Source: JACVRX01 sp035697245 (lineage in GTDB: Bacteria; Actinomycetota; Actinomycetes; Jiangellales; Jiangellaceae). Taken from it: a DNA stretch of 46,690 nt. The stretch is taken from positions 1 through 46,690 of the forward strand of contig DASSDH010000076.1 in assembly GCA_035697245.1 (NCBI GenBank), given 5' to 3'. Positions 38,903-45,981 of this stretch are shown here, piece after piece; the first letter of the stretch is position 1, and each line of letters opens with the position of its first letter. A model generated the notes under the pieces. The model was not told the origin of the DNA and did not search any database. It saw only the letters and a list, made by a program, of their open reading frames with translations. Position numbers and translations under genes: made by a program.

Positions 38903-40369
38903 TCAACTGCCGGTTTCGCGGCGGCGGCGTGGTGTCGCGGGGGGACCGTCGATGCCGTAGCGGGCGTCGGTCTCGATCTCGTCGATCGCGACCAACGCGT
39001 CAGTAGCCGAGGCGACGAGCTCAGGCGCCTGCACCTGGCGGGCGACGACCTCGACCTGGGCCGGAGTCGACAATGTGCCATCGACGACCTGGAGCTCGGC
39101 GAACCGGCGCGCAGTGACCAGCACTCGCCCTTCCAGGGATCCGACGGTTGCGTTGTACTGACGGACGGCGGAGTTGAGCGCGTTGCCCAGCTTGCCGACA
39201 TTGCCGCCGAGTGTGGCGAGCCGCCCGTGCAGGTCCTGTCCGAGCCGCAGCACCTCCTGGGCGTTGCGGGCCAGGGCCTCCTGACGCCAGGTATAGGCGA
39301 CGGTGCGGAGCAGCGCAACGAGGGTCTGCGGGGTGGCGATCACCACGTTGCGTTCGAACGCGTACTCCAGCAGTGCCGGCTCCTCCTCCAGTGCGCTGTT
39401 CAGGAAGACCTCCGCCGGCACGAACATCACCACAAACTCAGGCGTGGGGTCGAGGTGCTCCCAGTATCCCTTGGCCGCCAGTCCGTCGAGATGGTTCTTG
39501 ACGTGCCGGACGTGCGCCTTGAGCCGAGACGAGCGCTGTCGCTCGTCGCGTGCCTCCATCGCCTCGAGCCAACCGGCGAAGGGCACCTTGGCGTCGATCA
39601 CGACGTTCTTCCCGCCGGCCATCCGCACCACCAGGTCCGGCCGCAGCAGGCCGTCGTCGGTGCGCACGGTGGCCTGCTCGTCGAAGTCGCAGTGCTCGAC
39701 CATGCCGGCAGCTTCCACCACCCGGCGTAGCTGCATCTCGCCCCACCGGCCGCGGATTTGCGGCGCGCGCAACGCAGCGACCAGCTGGCTGGTCTCGAGG
39801 CGCAGTTGCTCGGACGTGTGGCTCATGCCGCGGACCTGTTCGCGCAGCTCTGCGTACGCCTCGGTGCGGGAGTGCTCGACGGCGGCGATCTGGGCCTCGA
39901 CCCGGCCGAGCTGTTCCGCCAGCGGCTTGACCAGTTGGTCGACCGCCTGCCGCTGCTCGTTGAGCTCGGCGACCGCCTGTTGGTCGCGGCCCTTGAGCCG
40001 TTCGTCGGCAAGATGGAGGAACTGCTCGGTGTTGGCCCGCAGCGCTTGCGCAGAGAGACGTTCGAACTCGCGCACCAGCTTGGCCTGCTCGTCCTGGAGC
40101 AAGGTGAGTTTGTCCTCTGCCGCGGCGTTGACATGACCAAGCTCGGCCGTGAGTCGAATCCGGTCGGCCTCCGCGTGCCGCAGCCGCTCGTCGGCCGACA
40201 GCCGCTCTGCGGCGATGGCGTCGCGATCAGCCCGGAGAGCGTCGCGTTCTGCCCGTGCCGAGTCACGCTCGACAATGGCCTTAGCGAACCGCTCGCGGAC
40301 CAGCAGTGCGCCGATAGCTGCGCCGACTATCGCGGCGACGGCTACGACAAGCAGGTCCGTTCCGTTCAT
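38903..40369 (-). CDS. rmuC: RmuC-family DNA recombination protein
   Basis: A 488-residue protein. Residues 4-24 are a transmembrane anchor (DLLVVAVAAIVGAAIGALLV), 27-200 a long Arg/Glu-rich coiled coil, and about 205-400 the RmuC nuclease-like core with RGRWGEMQLRRVVEAAGM, RPDLVVRMAGGKNVVIDAKVPF and FVVMFVPAEVFLNSAL. RmuC limits inversion at short repeats; its exact biochemistry is unsettled. ATG 40369 is taken as the start; GTG 40375 and 40378 are alternatives. It converges on ispH and is divergent from ychF. Confidence 0.9.
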   Translation of the reverse strand: MNGTDLLVVAVAAIVGAAIGALLVRERFAKAIVERDSARAERDALRADRDAIAAERLSADERLRHAEADRIRLTAELGHVNAAAEDKLTLLQDEQAKLVREFERLSAQALRANTEQFLHLADERLKGRDQQAVAELNEQRQAVDQLVKPLAEQLGRVEAQIAAVEHSRTEAYAELREQVRGMSHTSEQLRLETSQLVAALRAPQIRGRWGEMQLRRVVEAAGMVEHCDFDEQATVRTDDGLLRPDLVVRMAGGKNVVIDAKVPFAGWLEAMEARDERQRSSRLKAHVRHVKNHLDGLAAKGYWEHLDPTPEFVVMFVPAEVFLNSALEEEPALLEYAFERNVVIATPQTLVALLRTVAYTWRQEALARNAQEVLRLGQDLHGRLATLGGNVGKLGNALNSAVRQYNATVGSLEGRVLVTARRFAELQVVDGTLSTPAQVEVVARQVQAPELVASATDALVAIDEIETDARYGIDGPPATPRRRRETGS

Positions 40370-40428
40370 GGTCACCACTGTGGCGGTTGACGCCGACAGG
40401 AACACGCAAGAGCGCTTCCGGCGAGTCG

Positions 40429-40434
40429 TACGCT
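40429..40434 (+). promoter_or_regulatory. Leaderless -10 box TACGCT of ychF
   Basis: TACGCT, then 8 bases, then GTG at 40443. Same hexamer as cbs. Confidence 0.45.
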
Positions 40435-40442
40435 GATCGTCC

Positions 40443-41534
40443 GTGGCCCTCACCATCGGCATCGTCGGCTTGCCCAACGTCGGCAAGTCCACGGTGTACA
40501 ACGCGCTGACCCGCAACGACGTGCTGGCGGCCAACTACCCGTTTGCGACCATCGAGCCGAACGTCGGCGTCGTCGGCGTGCCGGACGCACGGTTGCCTGT
40601 CCTCGCCTCGATCTTTGCCTCGGCTCGGCAGGTTCCGGCGGCGGTGACCTTCGTCGACATCGCGGGCATCGTGAAGGGAGCGTCCGAGGGACAGGGGCTT
40701 GGGAACAAGTTCCTGGCCCACATTCGCGAGGCTGACGCCATCTGCCAGGTGATCCGGGTCTTCTCGGATCCCGATGTCGTGCATATCGACGGTCGCATCG
40801 ACCCCAAAGACGACATCGAGACCGTCAACACCGAGCTGATCCTCGCCGACCTCCAGACGATCGACCGGGTGCTGCCTCGACTGAGCAAGGAAGCGCGGAT
40901 GCTCAAAGAGCGGAAACCGGTCCTCGACGCCGCCGAGCGCGCGCGGGCTGTGCTCGACGAGGGTCGGACCGTCTTCGCTGCCGGGCTGGACCGCGAGCAG
41001 CTCGGCGAACTCCACCTGCTGACTGCCAAGCCGTTCCTCTACGTCTTCAACATGGACGAGGAGGAAGTCGGCGACGACGCACTCAAGACGGAACTTCGGG
41101 GCCTGGTCGCACCCGTCCAGGCGATATTCCTCGACGCCAAGATCGAGGCAGAACTCACGGAGCTGGACCGGACCGAAGTGCTAGAGCTGCTTCAGTCCAT
41201 GGGCCAGCAGGAGTCGGGGCTCGACATGCTGGCTCGGGTCGGCTTCGACACCCTCGGCCTGCAGACCTTTCTGACCGCCGGCCCGAAGGAAGCGCGGGCA
41301 TGGACGATCCGAAAGGGCGCCACGGCGCCCGAGGCAGCCGGAGTGATTCACACCGACTTCCAGCGCGGGTTCATCAAGGCGGAGGTCGTGTCGTACCACG
41401 ATCTGGTGGCTGTCGGCTCCCTCGCTGAGGCGAAGGCTCGCGGCCTGCTCCGGATCGAGGGCAAGGACTATGTGATGTCCGACGGCGACGTCGTCGAGTT
41501 CCGACACGGACCAACAGTTAGACCGTCCGTCTAG
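40443..41534 (+). CDS. ychF: Redox-regulated ATPase YchF (Obg family)
   Basis: A 363-residue P-loop protein. G1 is PNVGKST near 11-17, switch regions YPFATIEPN near 34 and DIAGIVKGASEGQGLGNKFL near 74-93 follow, and the G4 position reads NMDE instead of NKxD, the feature that makes YchF prefer ATP. The C-terminal TGS domain covers about 275-360. It binds ribosomes and is linked to oxidative stress and translation quality. No ribosome binding site; probably leaderless. Confidence 0.93.
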   Translation: MALTIGIVGLPNVGKSTVYNALTRNDVLAANYPFATIEPNVGVVGVPDARLPVLASIFASARQVPAAVTFVDIAGIVKGASEGQGLGNKFLAHIREADAICQVIRVFSDPDVVHIDGRIDPKDDIETVNTELILADLQTIDRVLPRLSKEARMLKERKPVLDAAERARAVLDEGRTVFAAGLDREQLGELHLLTAKPFLYVFNMDEEEVGDDALKTELRGLVAPVQAIFLDAKIEAELTELDRTEVLELLQSMGQQESGLDMLARVGFDTLGLQTFLTAGPKEARAWTIRKGATAPEAAGVIHTDFQRGFIKAEVVSYHDLVAVGSLAEAKARGLLRIEGKDYVMSDGDVVEFRHGPTVRPSV

Positions 41535-41670
41535 GGCTCGACAGTAGGCGGCCCCGGACGCGGCGGCGGCGACGTCGGCGTCCGGTTATGCGCGAGTTCA
41601 CCGGCCGGCCAGTGCCTCGGCGAGGGTTGAGGACTCGCGGCCAGTTTCGCGTGAGGGCCGCCACTGGCAA

Positions 41671-41748
41671 AGGCGTGGGAGGGGGGTGCCACGCCTCGCC
41701 AGCGGGCCGCCAGCGCGCGGGGAGGGGGAACCACGCCTCGCCAACGGG
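41671..41748. repeat. Tandem GC-rich repeat with internal hairpin
   Basis: CCACGCCTCGCCAGCGGG (41689-41706) recurs as CCACGCCTCGCCAACGGG (41731-41748), 17 of 18 bases identical, each preceded by a G-rich GGAGGGGG run. AGGCGTGG (41671-41678) also forms a perfect 8-bp inverted repeat with CCACGCCT (41689-41696). The unit looks like an intergenic dispersed element; copies elsewhere in the genome cannot be seen here. Confidence 0.5.
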
Positions 41749-42101
41749 GTCGGCGCCGGGGTTCACGGTCGTGGCGCCGACGCCGACATCGCGGACACAC
41801 TATGCAGCCTGGCGATCCGTCCGCAGGGAAACTCGGCTCTTTTCAGCAGTGATTGCCTTACAGGAGATCGCCGTTGGCATGATTTGGCCCGACAGGGAAC
41901 TGTTCGGGAGGCTCAGCGAAAGCTGATCCCTGGACCAACAAATCCCCTTGGACCGCTTGTCAAGATCATTGGCGCGAGAGCCACGGATGGCACCGGCTCC
42001 TACACCCCGGTTCGTGCCACCCGTGGCCCGGCCCCGCCGGGCACCGTCATTCCCCGCTGACGTGACACTCACACGTCCACGGCTTGTCGGGCCATTAGAC
42101 G

Positions 42102-42137
42102 CAACACCCCCGGGGACCCCCTGGCCCGGGGATGTTG
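42102..42137. terminator. Long hairpin, possible terminator
   Basis: Bases 42102-42114 pair with 42125-42137 over 13 positions with one mismatch (CAACA-x-CCCCGGG with its complement) around a 10-base loop. It is the strongest stem between ychF and the next gene and may terminate readthrough in either direction. No T-tract. Confidence 0.45.
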
Positions 42138-42262
42138 TCGTGCCCGCGCGACGGCGCCGGTAAGCAGGGGCGCGGCGTCATCGCGTAACCACGCAACAGG
42201 TGACCTGCCACGCGGCCGGCACGATACTCGCGCATCCTCCACAACGACACCCTTCCACAATG

Positions 42263-42276
42263 CGAACATTTGTTCG
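42263..42276. promoter_or_regulatory. Perfect LexA-type SOS box
   Basis: CGAAC-ATTT-GTTCG is a perfect palindrome of the CGAAC-N4-GTTCG form bound by LexA in actinobacteria and Bacillus. It lies 11 bases before the GTG of the next small gene, within its expected promoter, so LexA binding should repress that gene. Confidence 0.7.
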
Positions 42277-42287
42277 ACACTGGTGGG

Positions 42288-42551
42288 GTGGACCGGCAAC
42301 CCGTCGAGCACGCCCCGGACACGTGGCGGGGCGAGTTCAACGGCCACCACATCGCCCACGGCAAGCCACCGATCCCGGTCACGGTGCGTGTCGGGTGGAT
42401 CGACGGCGGGGAGGGCGAACTCGACGGCTGGACCTCGCAATGGACCCGCACCCACGTGTGCATCATGCGCAGCCTCGAGCCTGGCAGCCGGCTCCGGCCG
42501 TTCTGGGTACGAGCCTCCGACGTCAGACGGCGGGAGATCCAAGAACCCTGA
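42288..42551 (+). CDS. Small protein of unknown function behind an SOS box
   Basis: An 87-residue soluble protein, start VDRQPVEHAPDTWRGEFNG. It is rich in Trp and Arg with alternating hydrophobic residues (PIPVTVRVGWIDG, WTRTHVCIMRS, LRPFWVRASDVRRRE), compatible with a small beta barrel. I do not recognise a named family. GTG 42288 is chosen from the SOS box and a GACACT hexamer 6 bases upstream; TTG 42270 would start inside the SOS box. Probable damage-inducible gene. A fragment similar to residues 14-34 recurs at 43589-43648. Confidence 0.6.
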   Translation: MDRQPVEHAPDTWRGEFNGHHIAHGKPPIPVTVRVGWIDGGEGELDGWTSQWTRTHVCIMRSLEPGSRLRPFWVRASDVRRREIQEP

Positions 42552-42697
42552 CAGCGAAGCGTCCTCCTCGTCGAAACGAACAGTTGCGCCCCGGTCTCCA
42601 TCGTCGTCAGGGCTGTCGCCGCCGATAACGAGATTCCGCTGACACGCAGCCTGCTCTGTGCCAGCATCCTTGCTCTCCGGATCGGAGCACTTAGGCC

Positions 42698-43507
42698 ATG
42701 TCTGACTTCCCCCAACCTCCGCCGTCTCCGTCCCCGTACCAACCTCCGCCTGGCGTCCAACAGGCTCCGCGGAATGGTCTGGGGATCGCCGCTTTGACCC
42801 TGGGGATCATCGGAGTGGTCACCGGCATCTTCCCGTTCTTCTTCTGGGTCGCCGGGATCCTCGGGATCATCGGCCTGATCCTCGGCTTCATCGGCCGAGG
42901 CCGGGCCAAGCGGGGCGAAGCCACCAATGGAGCGATGGCGCTGTGGGGCATCATCACCAGCGCGGTCGCGGTGGTCCTTTCCATTGTCGGCCTGGTGATC
43001 CTCGTCGGTGTGTTCGCAGACCTGAGCGAGGAAGCCTCGGTGGAAACCGCGAACACCGTCTCGCCGGTAGCCGAGAACACTGTTACGCCACCGGTCGAGA
43101 CCTCCGCACCCGCGGAGGAGACGGCGCCGACGGCGCCGACGGCGCCCGTGGAGGTCGATGCCTACAAGCTCGAGGTGGGCGACTGTTTCGCCGAAGTTCC
43201 GGAGGGGGAGCTCGTTACCGTTCCGGTCGTTCCATGTGCGGAGCCGCACATCTATGAGGTCTACGCTCAATTGATGATTCCGGAGGGGGACTATCCGGGC
43301 GACGACGCCGTCTTCGAGCAGACAGACGAGTTGTGCATCGCGGAGTTCGAGCCGTTTGTCGGGCTGTCGTATGAGGAATCGGTGCTTGACGTCTTTTACC
43401 TTTCCCCGACCGAGGAGAGCTGGCTCGACGGCGACCGCGCGGTCACGTGCTCCATCTACGACCCCGGCGAGGATGTCAGCGGGAGTCTCCGCGGCGTCGA
43501 GCGCTAG
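42698..43507 (+). CDS. DUF4190 membrane protein with septum-formation-type C-terminal domain
   Basis: A 269-residue protein. Residues 1-25 are Pro-rich. Residues 28-105 hold three hydrophobic helices of the DUF4190 type (NGLGIAALTLGIIGVVTGIFP; ILGIIGLILGFIGRGRAKRGE; AMALWGIITSAVAVVLSIVG). A Thr/Pro/Glu linker with a repeated APT motif leads to an extracytoplasmic domain (about 152-262) with cysteines in VGDCF, VVPCAEPHIYEVY and ELCIAEF, the pattern of the actinobacterial septum-formation domain. Probably an envelope protein; function unproven. The start codon has only a distant CGGAG. Confidence 0.78.
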   Translation: MSDFPQPPPSPSPYQPPPGVQQAPRNGLGIAALTLGIIGVVTGIFPFFFWVAGILGIIGLILGFIGRGRAKRGEATNGAMALWGIITSAVAVVLSIVGLVILVGVFADLSEEASVETANTVSPVAENTVTPPVETSAPAEETAPTAPTAPVEVDAYKLEVGDCFAEVPEGELVTVPVVPCAEPHIYEVYAQLMIPEGDYPGDDAVFEQTDELCIAEFEPFVGLSYEESVLDVFYLSPTEESWLDGDRAVTCSIYDPGEDVSGSLRGVER

Positions 43508-43529
43508 GCAGGCTTCGGAGTAAGATCAA

Positions 43530-43583
43530 ACCCCTGAGCCCGGAAGGGAGCCGCGGGGTCTGTCTGGGCTGACGCTAGCCCGG
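43530..43583 (+). terminator. Two tandem hairpins after the DUF4190 gene
   Basis: The first (43530-43559) closes ACCCC with GGGGT and has an inner CCC-GGAA-GGG tetraloop stem. The second (43564-43583) pairs CTGGGCT with AGCCCGG around GACGCT. They start 22 and 56 bases after the stop and probably end transcription. The first superficially resembles the tip of signal recognition particle RNA but lacks its conserved internal loop. Confidence 0.45.
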
Positions 43584-43588
43584 GTCTG

Positions 43589-43648
43589 CGCGGCGAGTTC
43601 AACGGTCGCTACATCGCCGTCAAGCCGCGCATCCTGATCATCGTGCGT
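43589..43648 (+). pseudogene. Fragment similar to the SOS-box small protein
   Basis: Translated from 43589 the DNA reads RGEFNGRYIAVKPRILIIVR, against RGEFNGHHIAHGKPPIPVTVR in the gene at 42288, about 12 of 20 residues identical with one codon missing. The first 14 bases (GGCGAGTTCAACGG) are identical. There is no start codon or ribosome binding site in front, and the frame then runs antisense through the oxidase gene. It looks like the remnant of a second copy. Confidence 0.45.
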
Positions 43649-43666
43649 CGATCGTCGCCAGGCTCT

Positions 43667-45037
43667 TCAACCGGGGCGGATGTTCTTGTTGTGGTGGAAG
43701 GCGTTGTCCGGGTCGTACTTGGCCTTGACCTCGGCCAGTCGCTGGTACATGTGATCGCCGTAGGCCTCTCGAACGCGGCTGGTGTCGTCGTCGGAATCAA
43801 GGAAGTTGACGTAGACGCTCCCGGCGCCGTGCGGTTGGAGGGCTTTGAGGAACCGCCGTGCCCAAGCGGTCTCGGCCGCGGCGTGCTCGCCGGACTCCTC
43901 AGGGAGCCACACGCCTTCGATGACGATGTTGTGGGCCACGTCGCGACCGGCGTAGGCGGTGGCGTCGGGGGGGACTCGGGCGACGGCGCCACCGAAGTGG
44001 AACATCACCGCGCACGACCGGGGCGAGCCGGCGGCGTAGGCGTGATCGGCGATGACGGCGATGGCGTCGTCGGAAAGGCTGGCGAGGTTCGTCGACTTCC
44101 AGTAGTAGTGCCACCCGTGGGGGACGGTGTCGTCGATGCCTGCCTGGAAGGCGGTGTACGGCGAGGGTGCGAGCAGGTCAACGAGCGGCGTCCCGAACCG
44201 GCGGAGGGCCCGCACCGCACGCTCGCCGTCTTCGACGGCGCCGGCGTGGCAGCACGCGACGGCGATGGCCGGCCGCCAGTGCAGGTTCTCGGGGATTCCC
44301 GGCAGCGGGGGGACGGTGCCGAGCCTGACGACGCTGCCAAGCTCGTCGGGCGCGTCGGCGGCGAAGTCGCGGTAGAAGCGCAGCACGTCGGCGGTGTCGT
44401 CGGCCGGCCAGAAGACAAGCCCGGCCATCACGGTCGGGCCGACGGCGTGCAGAGCGAATCGGAACGAGGTGACGACGCCGAAGTTGCCGCCGCCGCCTCG
44501 CAGCGCCCAGAACAGATCGGGGTGTTCGTCGGCGGATGCCCGAACGATGCTGCCCTCGGCGGTGACTACCTCGGCGGCAAGCAGGTTGTCGACGACGAGC
44601 CCGTATTTGCGCATGAGGAAGCCGATGCCGCCGCCGAGGGTGAGCCCGGCGACGCCGGTGTGGCTCACGATGCCGCCGGTGGTGGCCAGACCCTGGGCCT
44701 GCGTCTCGTGGTCGACGTCGCCCCACAGAGCGCCGCCCTGCACCCAGGCCGTGCGACCAGAGGGGTCGACCCAGACGGTCCGCATCGCCGAGAGGTCGAT
44801 GACGATCCCTTCGCCGCACACTGCGGTGCCGGCCACGTTGTGGCCCCCGCCCCGTACGGCGATCTCCAGGTCGTGGTCGCGGGCGAAGCGCACGGCCGCG
44901 GCCACGTCGGCGGTGCCGCGGCATCGGGCGATCAGCCGGGGGCGCCGGTCGATGGCGCCGTTCCACACAGCTCGGGCGGTGTCGTAGTCGGCGTGGTCAG
45001 AGGTAATCAGCTGACCCCGGAACCCGTCGATCTCCAT
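43667..45037 (-). CDS. FAD-linked oxidase (BBE-type, berberine bridge enzyme-like)
   Basis: A 456-residue flavoprotein. The FAD domain (about 30-205) contains VRGGGHNVAG with His66, the usual site of covalent 8-alpha-histidyl FAD attachment. The loop that carries the second, cysteinyl link in bicovalent relatives reads HTGVAGLTLGGGIG here and has no Cys, so single attachment is expected. The C-terminal YVNFLDSD and KAKYDPDNAFHHNKNI blocks form the BBE motif. It should oxidise an alcohol, sugar or secondary metabolite with oxygen; substrate unknown. ATG 45037 follows GAGGAGG by 8 bases. Probably controlled by the divergent winged-helix regulator. Confidence 0.88.
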   Translation of the reverse strand: MEIDGFRGQLITSDHADYDTARAVWNGAIDRRPRLIARCRGTADVAAAVRFARDHDLEIAVRGGGHNVAGTAVCGEGIVIDLSAMRTVWVDPSGRTAWVQGGALWGDVDHETQAQGLATTGGIVSHTGVAGLTLGGGIGFLMRKYGLVVDNLLAAEVVTAEGSIVRASADEHPDLFWALRGGGGNFGVVTSFRFALHAVGPTVMAGLVFWPADDTADVLRFYRDFAADAPDELGSVVRLGTVPPLPGIPENLHWRPAIAVACCHAGAVEDGERAVRALRRFGTPLVDLLAPSPYTAFQAGIDDTVPHGWHYYWKSTNLASLSDDAIAVIADHAYAAGSPRSCAVMFHFGGAVARVPPDATAYAGRDVAHNIVIEGVWLPEESGEHAAAETAWARRFLKALQPHGAGSVYVNFLDSDDDTSRVREAYGDHMYQRLAEVKAKYDPDNAFHHNKNIRPG

Positions 45038-45137
45038 CGTGGTTGCCTCCTCGCTCAGCTGGCCGACTTGCTGGCAGTCGGTGTCGTCGTCGGTTTCCTC
45101 TCTCGACGGCCCCATCGCACCACCGTGGACCGCGGCC

Positions 45138-45162
45138 GTGAAGTCCAAAATCTGGACTTCAC
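45138..45162. promoter_or_regulatory. Perfect 10-bp inverted repeat operator between oxidase and regulator
   Basis: GTGAAGTCCA (45138-45147) and TGGACTTCAC (45153-45162) are perfect complements around AAATC. The right arm overlaps the -35 box of the regulator gene. A 25-base palindrome in a divergent gap beside a winged-helix gene is most simply the regulator's own operator. Confidence 0.7.
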
Positions 45163-45186
45163 CGCCGAAGGCAGGCTCGCCATACT
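45158..45186 (+). promoter_or_regulatory. Promoter TTCACC-17-CATACT of the HxlR-type regulator
   Basis: TTCACC (45158-45163) and CATACT (45181-45186) are 17 bases apart; GTG 45193 follows 6 bases later, so the mRNA may be leaderless. Confidence 0.4.
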
Positions 45187-45192
45187 GGTGTC

Positions 45193-45891
45193 GTGCGGTC
45201 ATACGGCCAGTACTGCCCCATCGCCCGCGGCGCGGAGATCTTCGCCGAGCGCTGGACGCCAGTTATCATCCGCAACCTGTGGCTGGGCTGCGGAAGTTTC
45301 AGTGAGATCCTGGAGGGCGCGCCCGGGCTCTCCCGCACCCTGCTCTCGCAGCGGCTCAGGCAGCTCGAACGGCTCGGCATCATCGAGTCGGCACCCAAAC
45401 CCGAAGGGCGCGGGCGCAACTACGAGCTCACCTCCGCGGGTCACGACCTCTTCAAAGTCTGCGTGTCGCTCGGCGAGTGGGGTGCCGCCTGGCTCGAGAT
45501 CGCCCCCGAGCACCTCGATCCCTTCGTGGCGTTGTGGTCGATGTGCAACGCGCTCCGCCGAGACCGGCTCCCGGACCGCCGCGTCGTCATCTGCTTCGAC
45601 TTCACCGGCCGCCGGCGCCGGGAGCGGTACTGGCTACTGATCGAGCACGCAGACAGCGAGATCTGCAAGGAGTACCCCGGCCTAGACGAGGACCTCTACA
45701 TCACGGCGGAGGCCGAAGCCTTCGTCAAATGGCACGCTGGCCAGCTCAGCTGGGCCGAAGCCACCCGCGACCGCCGCATCCAACTCCACGGCCCCTCGTG
45801 GCTCGTACGAGCCTTCCCGACCTGGAACGCCCGCAGCGCCTTCGCCCACATCAAGCCCGTCTCCCGGACGGCGGCGAGCTCGGCAGCCTGA
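45193..45891 (+). CDS. HxlR-type winged-helix transcriptional regulator
   Basis: A 232-residue protein. Residues 4-95 form the HxlR domain: CPIARGAEIFAERWTPVIIRNLWLGCGSFSEILEG (with the N-terminal Cys8 found in redox- or quinone-sensing members), then LSRTLLSQRLRQLERLGII as recognition helix region and a wing around YELTSAGHDLF. Residues about 105-225 are an additional domain rich in Trp and Arg that could bind a ligand. It is divergent from the FAD oxidase and probably represses it and itself through the palindrome at 45138. A hairpin 55 bases downstream may terminate it. Confidence 0.85.
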   Translation: MRSYGQYCPIARGAEIFAERWTPVIIRNLWLGCGSFSEILEGAPGLSRTLLSQRLRQLERLGIIESAPKPEGRGRNYELTSAGHDLFKVCVSLGEWGAAWLEIAPEHLDPFVALWSMCNALRRDRLPDRRVVICFDFTGRRRRERYWLLIEHADSEICKEYPGLDEDLYITAEAEAFVKWHAGQLSWAEATRDRRIQLHGPSWLVRAFPTWNARSAFAHIKPVSRTAASSAA

Positions 45892-45946
45892 CAACCAAAG
45901 GAACTTCGCGCGCGGGCACTAGGTCACGGCCGAGCAGATTCGGAGA

Positions 45947-45965
45947 AGCCGCCGCCGCGGCGGCT
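45947..45965 (+). terminator. Hairpin terminator after the HxlR-type gene
   Basis: AGCCGCC (45947-45953) pairs perfectly with GGCGGCT (45959-45965) around GCCGC, 55 bases after the stop. It directly precedes the -10 box of the next transcript. Confidence 0.55.
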
Positions 45966-45968
45966 CCC

Positions 45969-45974
45969 TAGAAT
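45969..45974 (+). promoter_or_regulatory. Leaderless -10 box TAGAAT of the leader peptide/DUF1801 unit
   Basis: TAGAAT, then 7 bases, then GTG at 45982, which opens a 12-codon mini-gene rather than the DUF1801 gene itself. Confidence 0.5.
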
Positions 45975-45981
45975 GACGGTC

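Larger units (their letters stand above)
41535..42287. other. Gene-poor region with repeats and hairpins
   Basis: No gene is supported across about 750 bases after ychF. The stretch 41535-41760 has repeated GC-rich units; about 41810-41960 is visibly richer in A and T than the surroundings, and a frame ending at 41926 (tail MIWPDRELFGRLSES) may be a gene remnant. A long hairpin lies at 42102-42137 and an SOS box at 42263-42276. It may be a site of past insertion or deletion. Confidence 0.45.

Noticed and set aside
39352..39359. GTTCGAAC as a second SOS box
   Set aside because: The half sites are inverted relative to CGAAC-N4-GTTCG and it lies inside the rmuC coding region.
43525..43562. Possible signal recognition particle (4.5S-like) RNA from CCCGGAAGGGAGC
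   Set aside because: The GGAA tetraloop stem is present, but the conserved CAGG / AGCAG internal loop is not (TGAG and AGCCGC instead), and the longer helix does not extend. More likely a terminator.
43643..45640. 665-codon open frame on the plus strand
   Set aside because: Runs antisense through the FAD oxidase, whose motifs are unmistakable, and then out of frame through the regulator.
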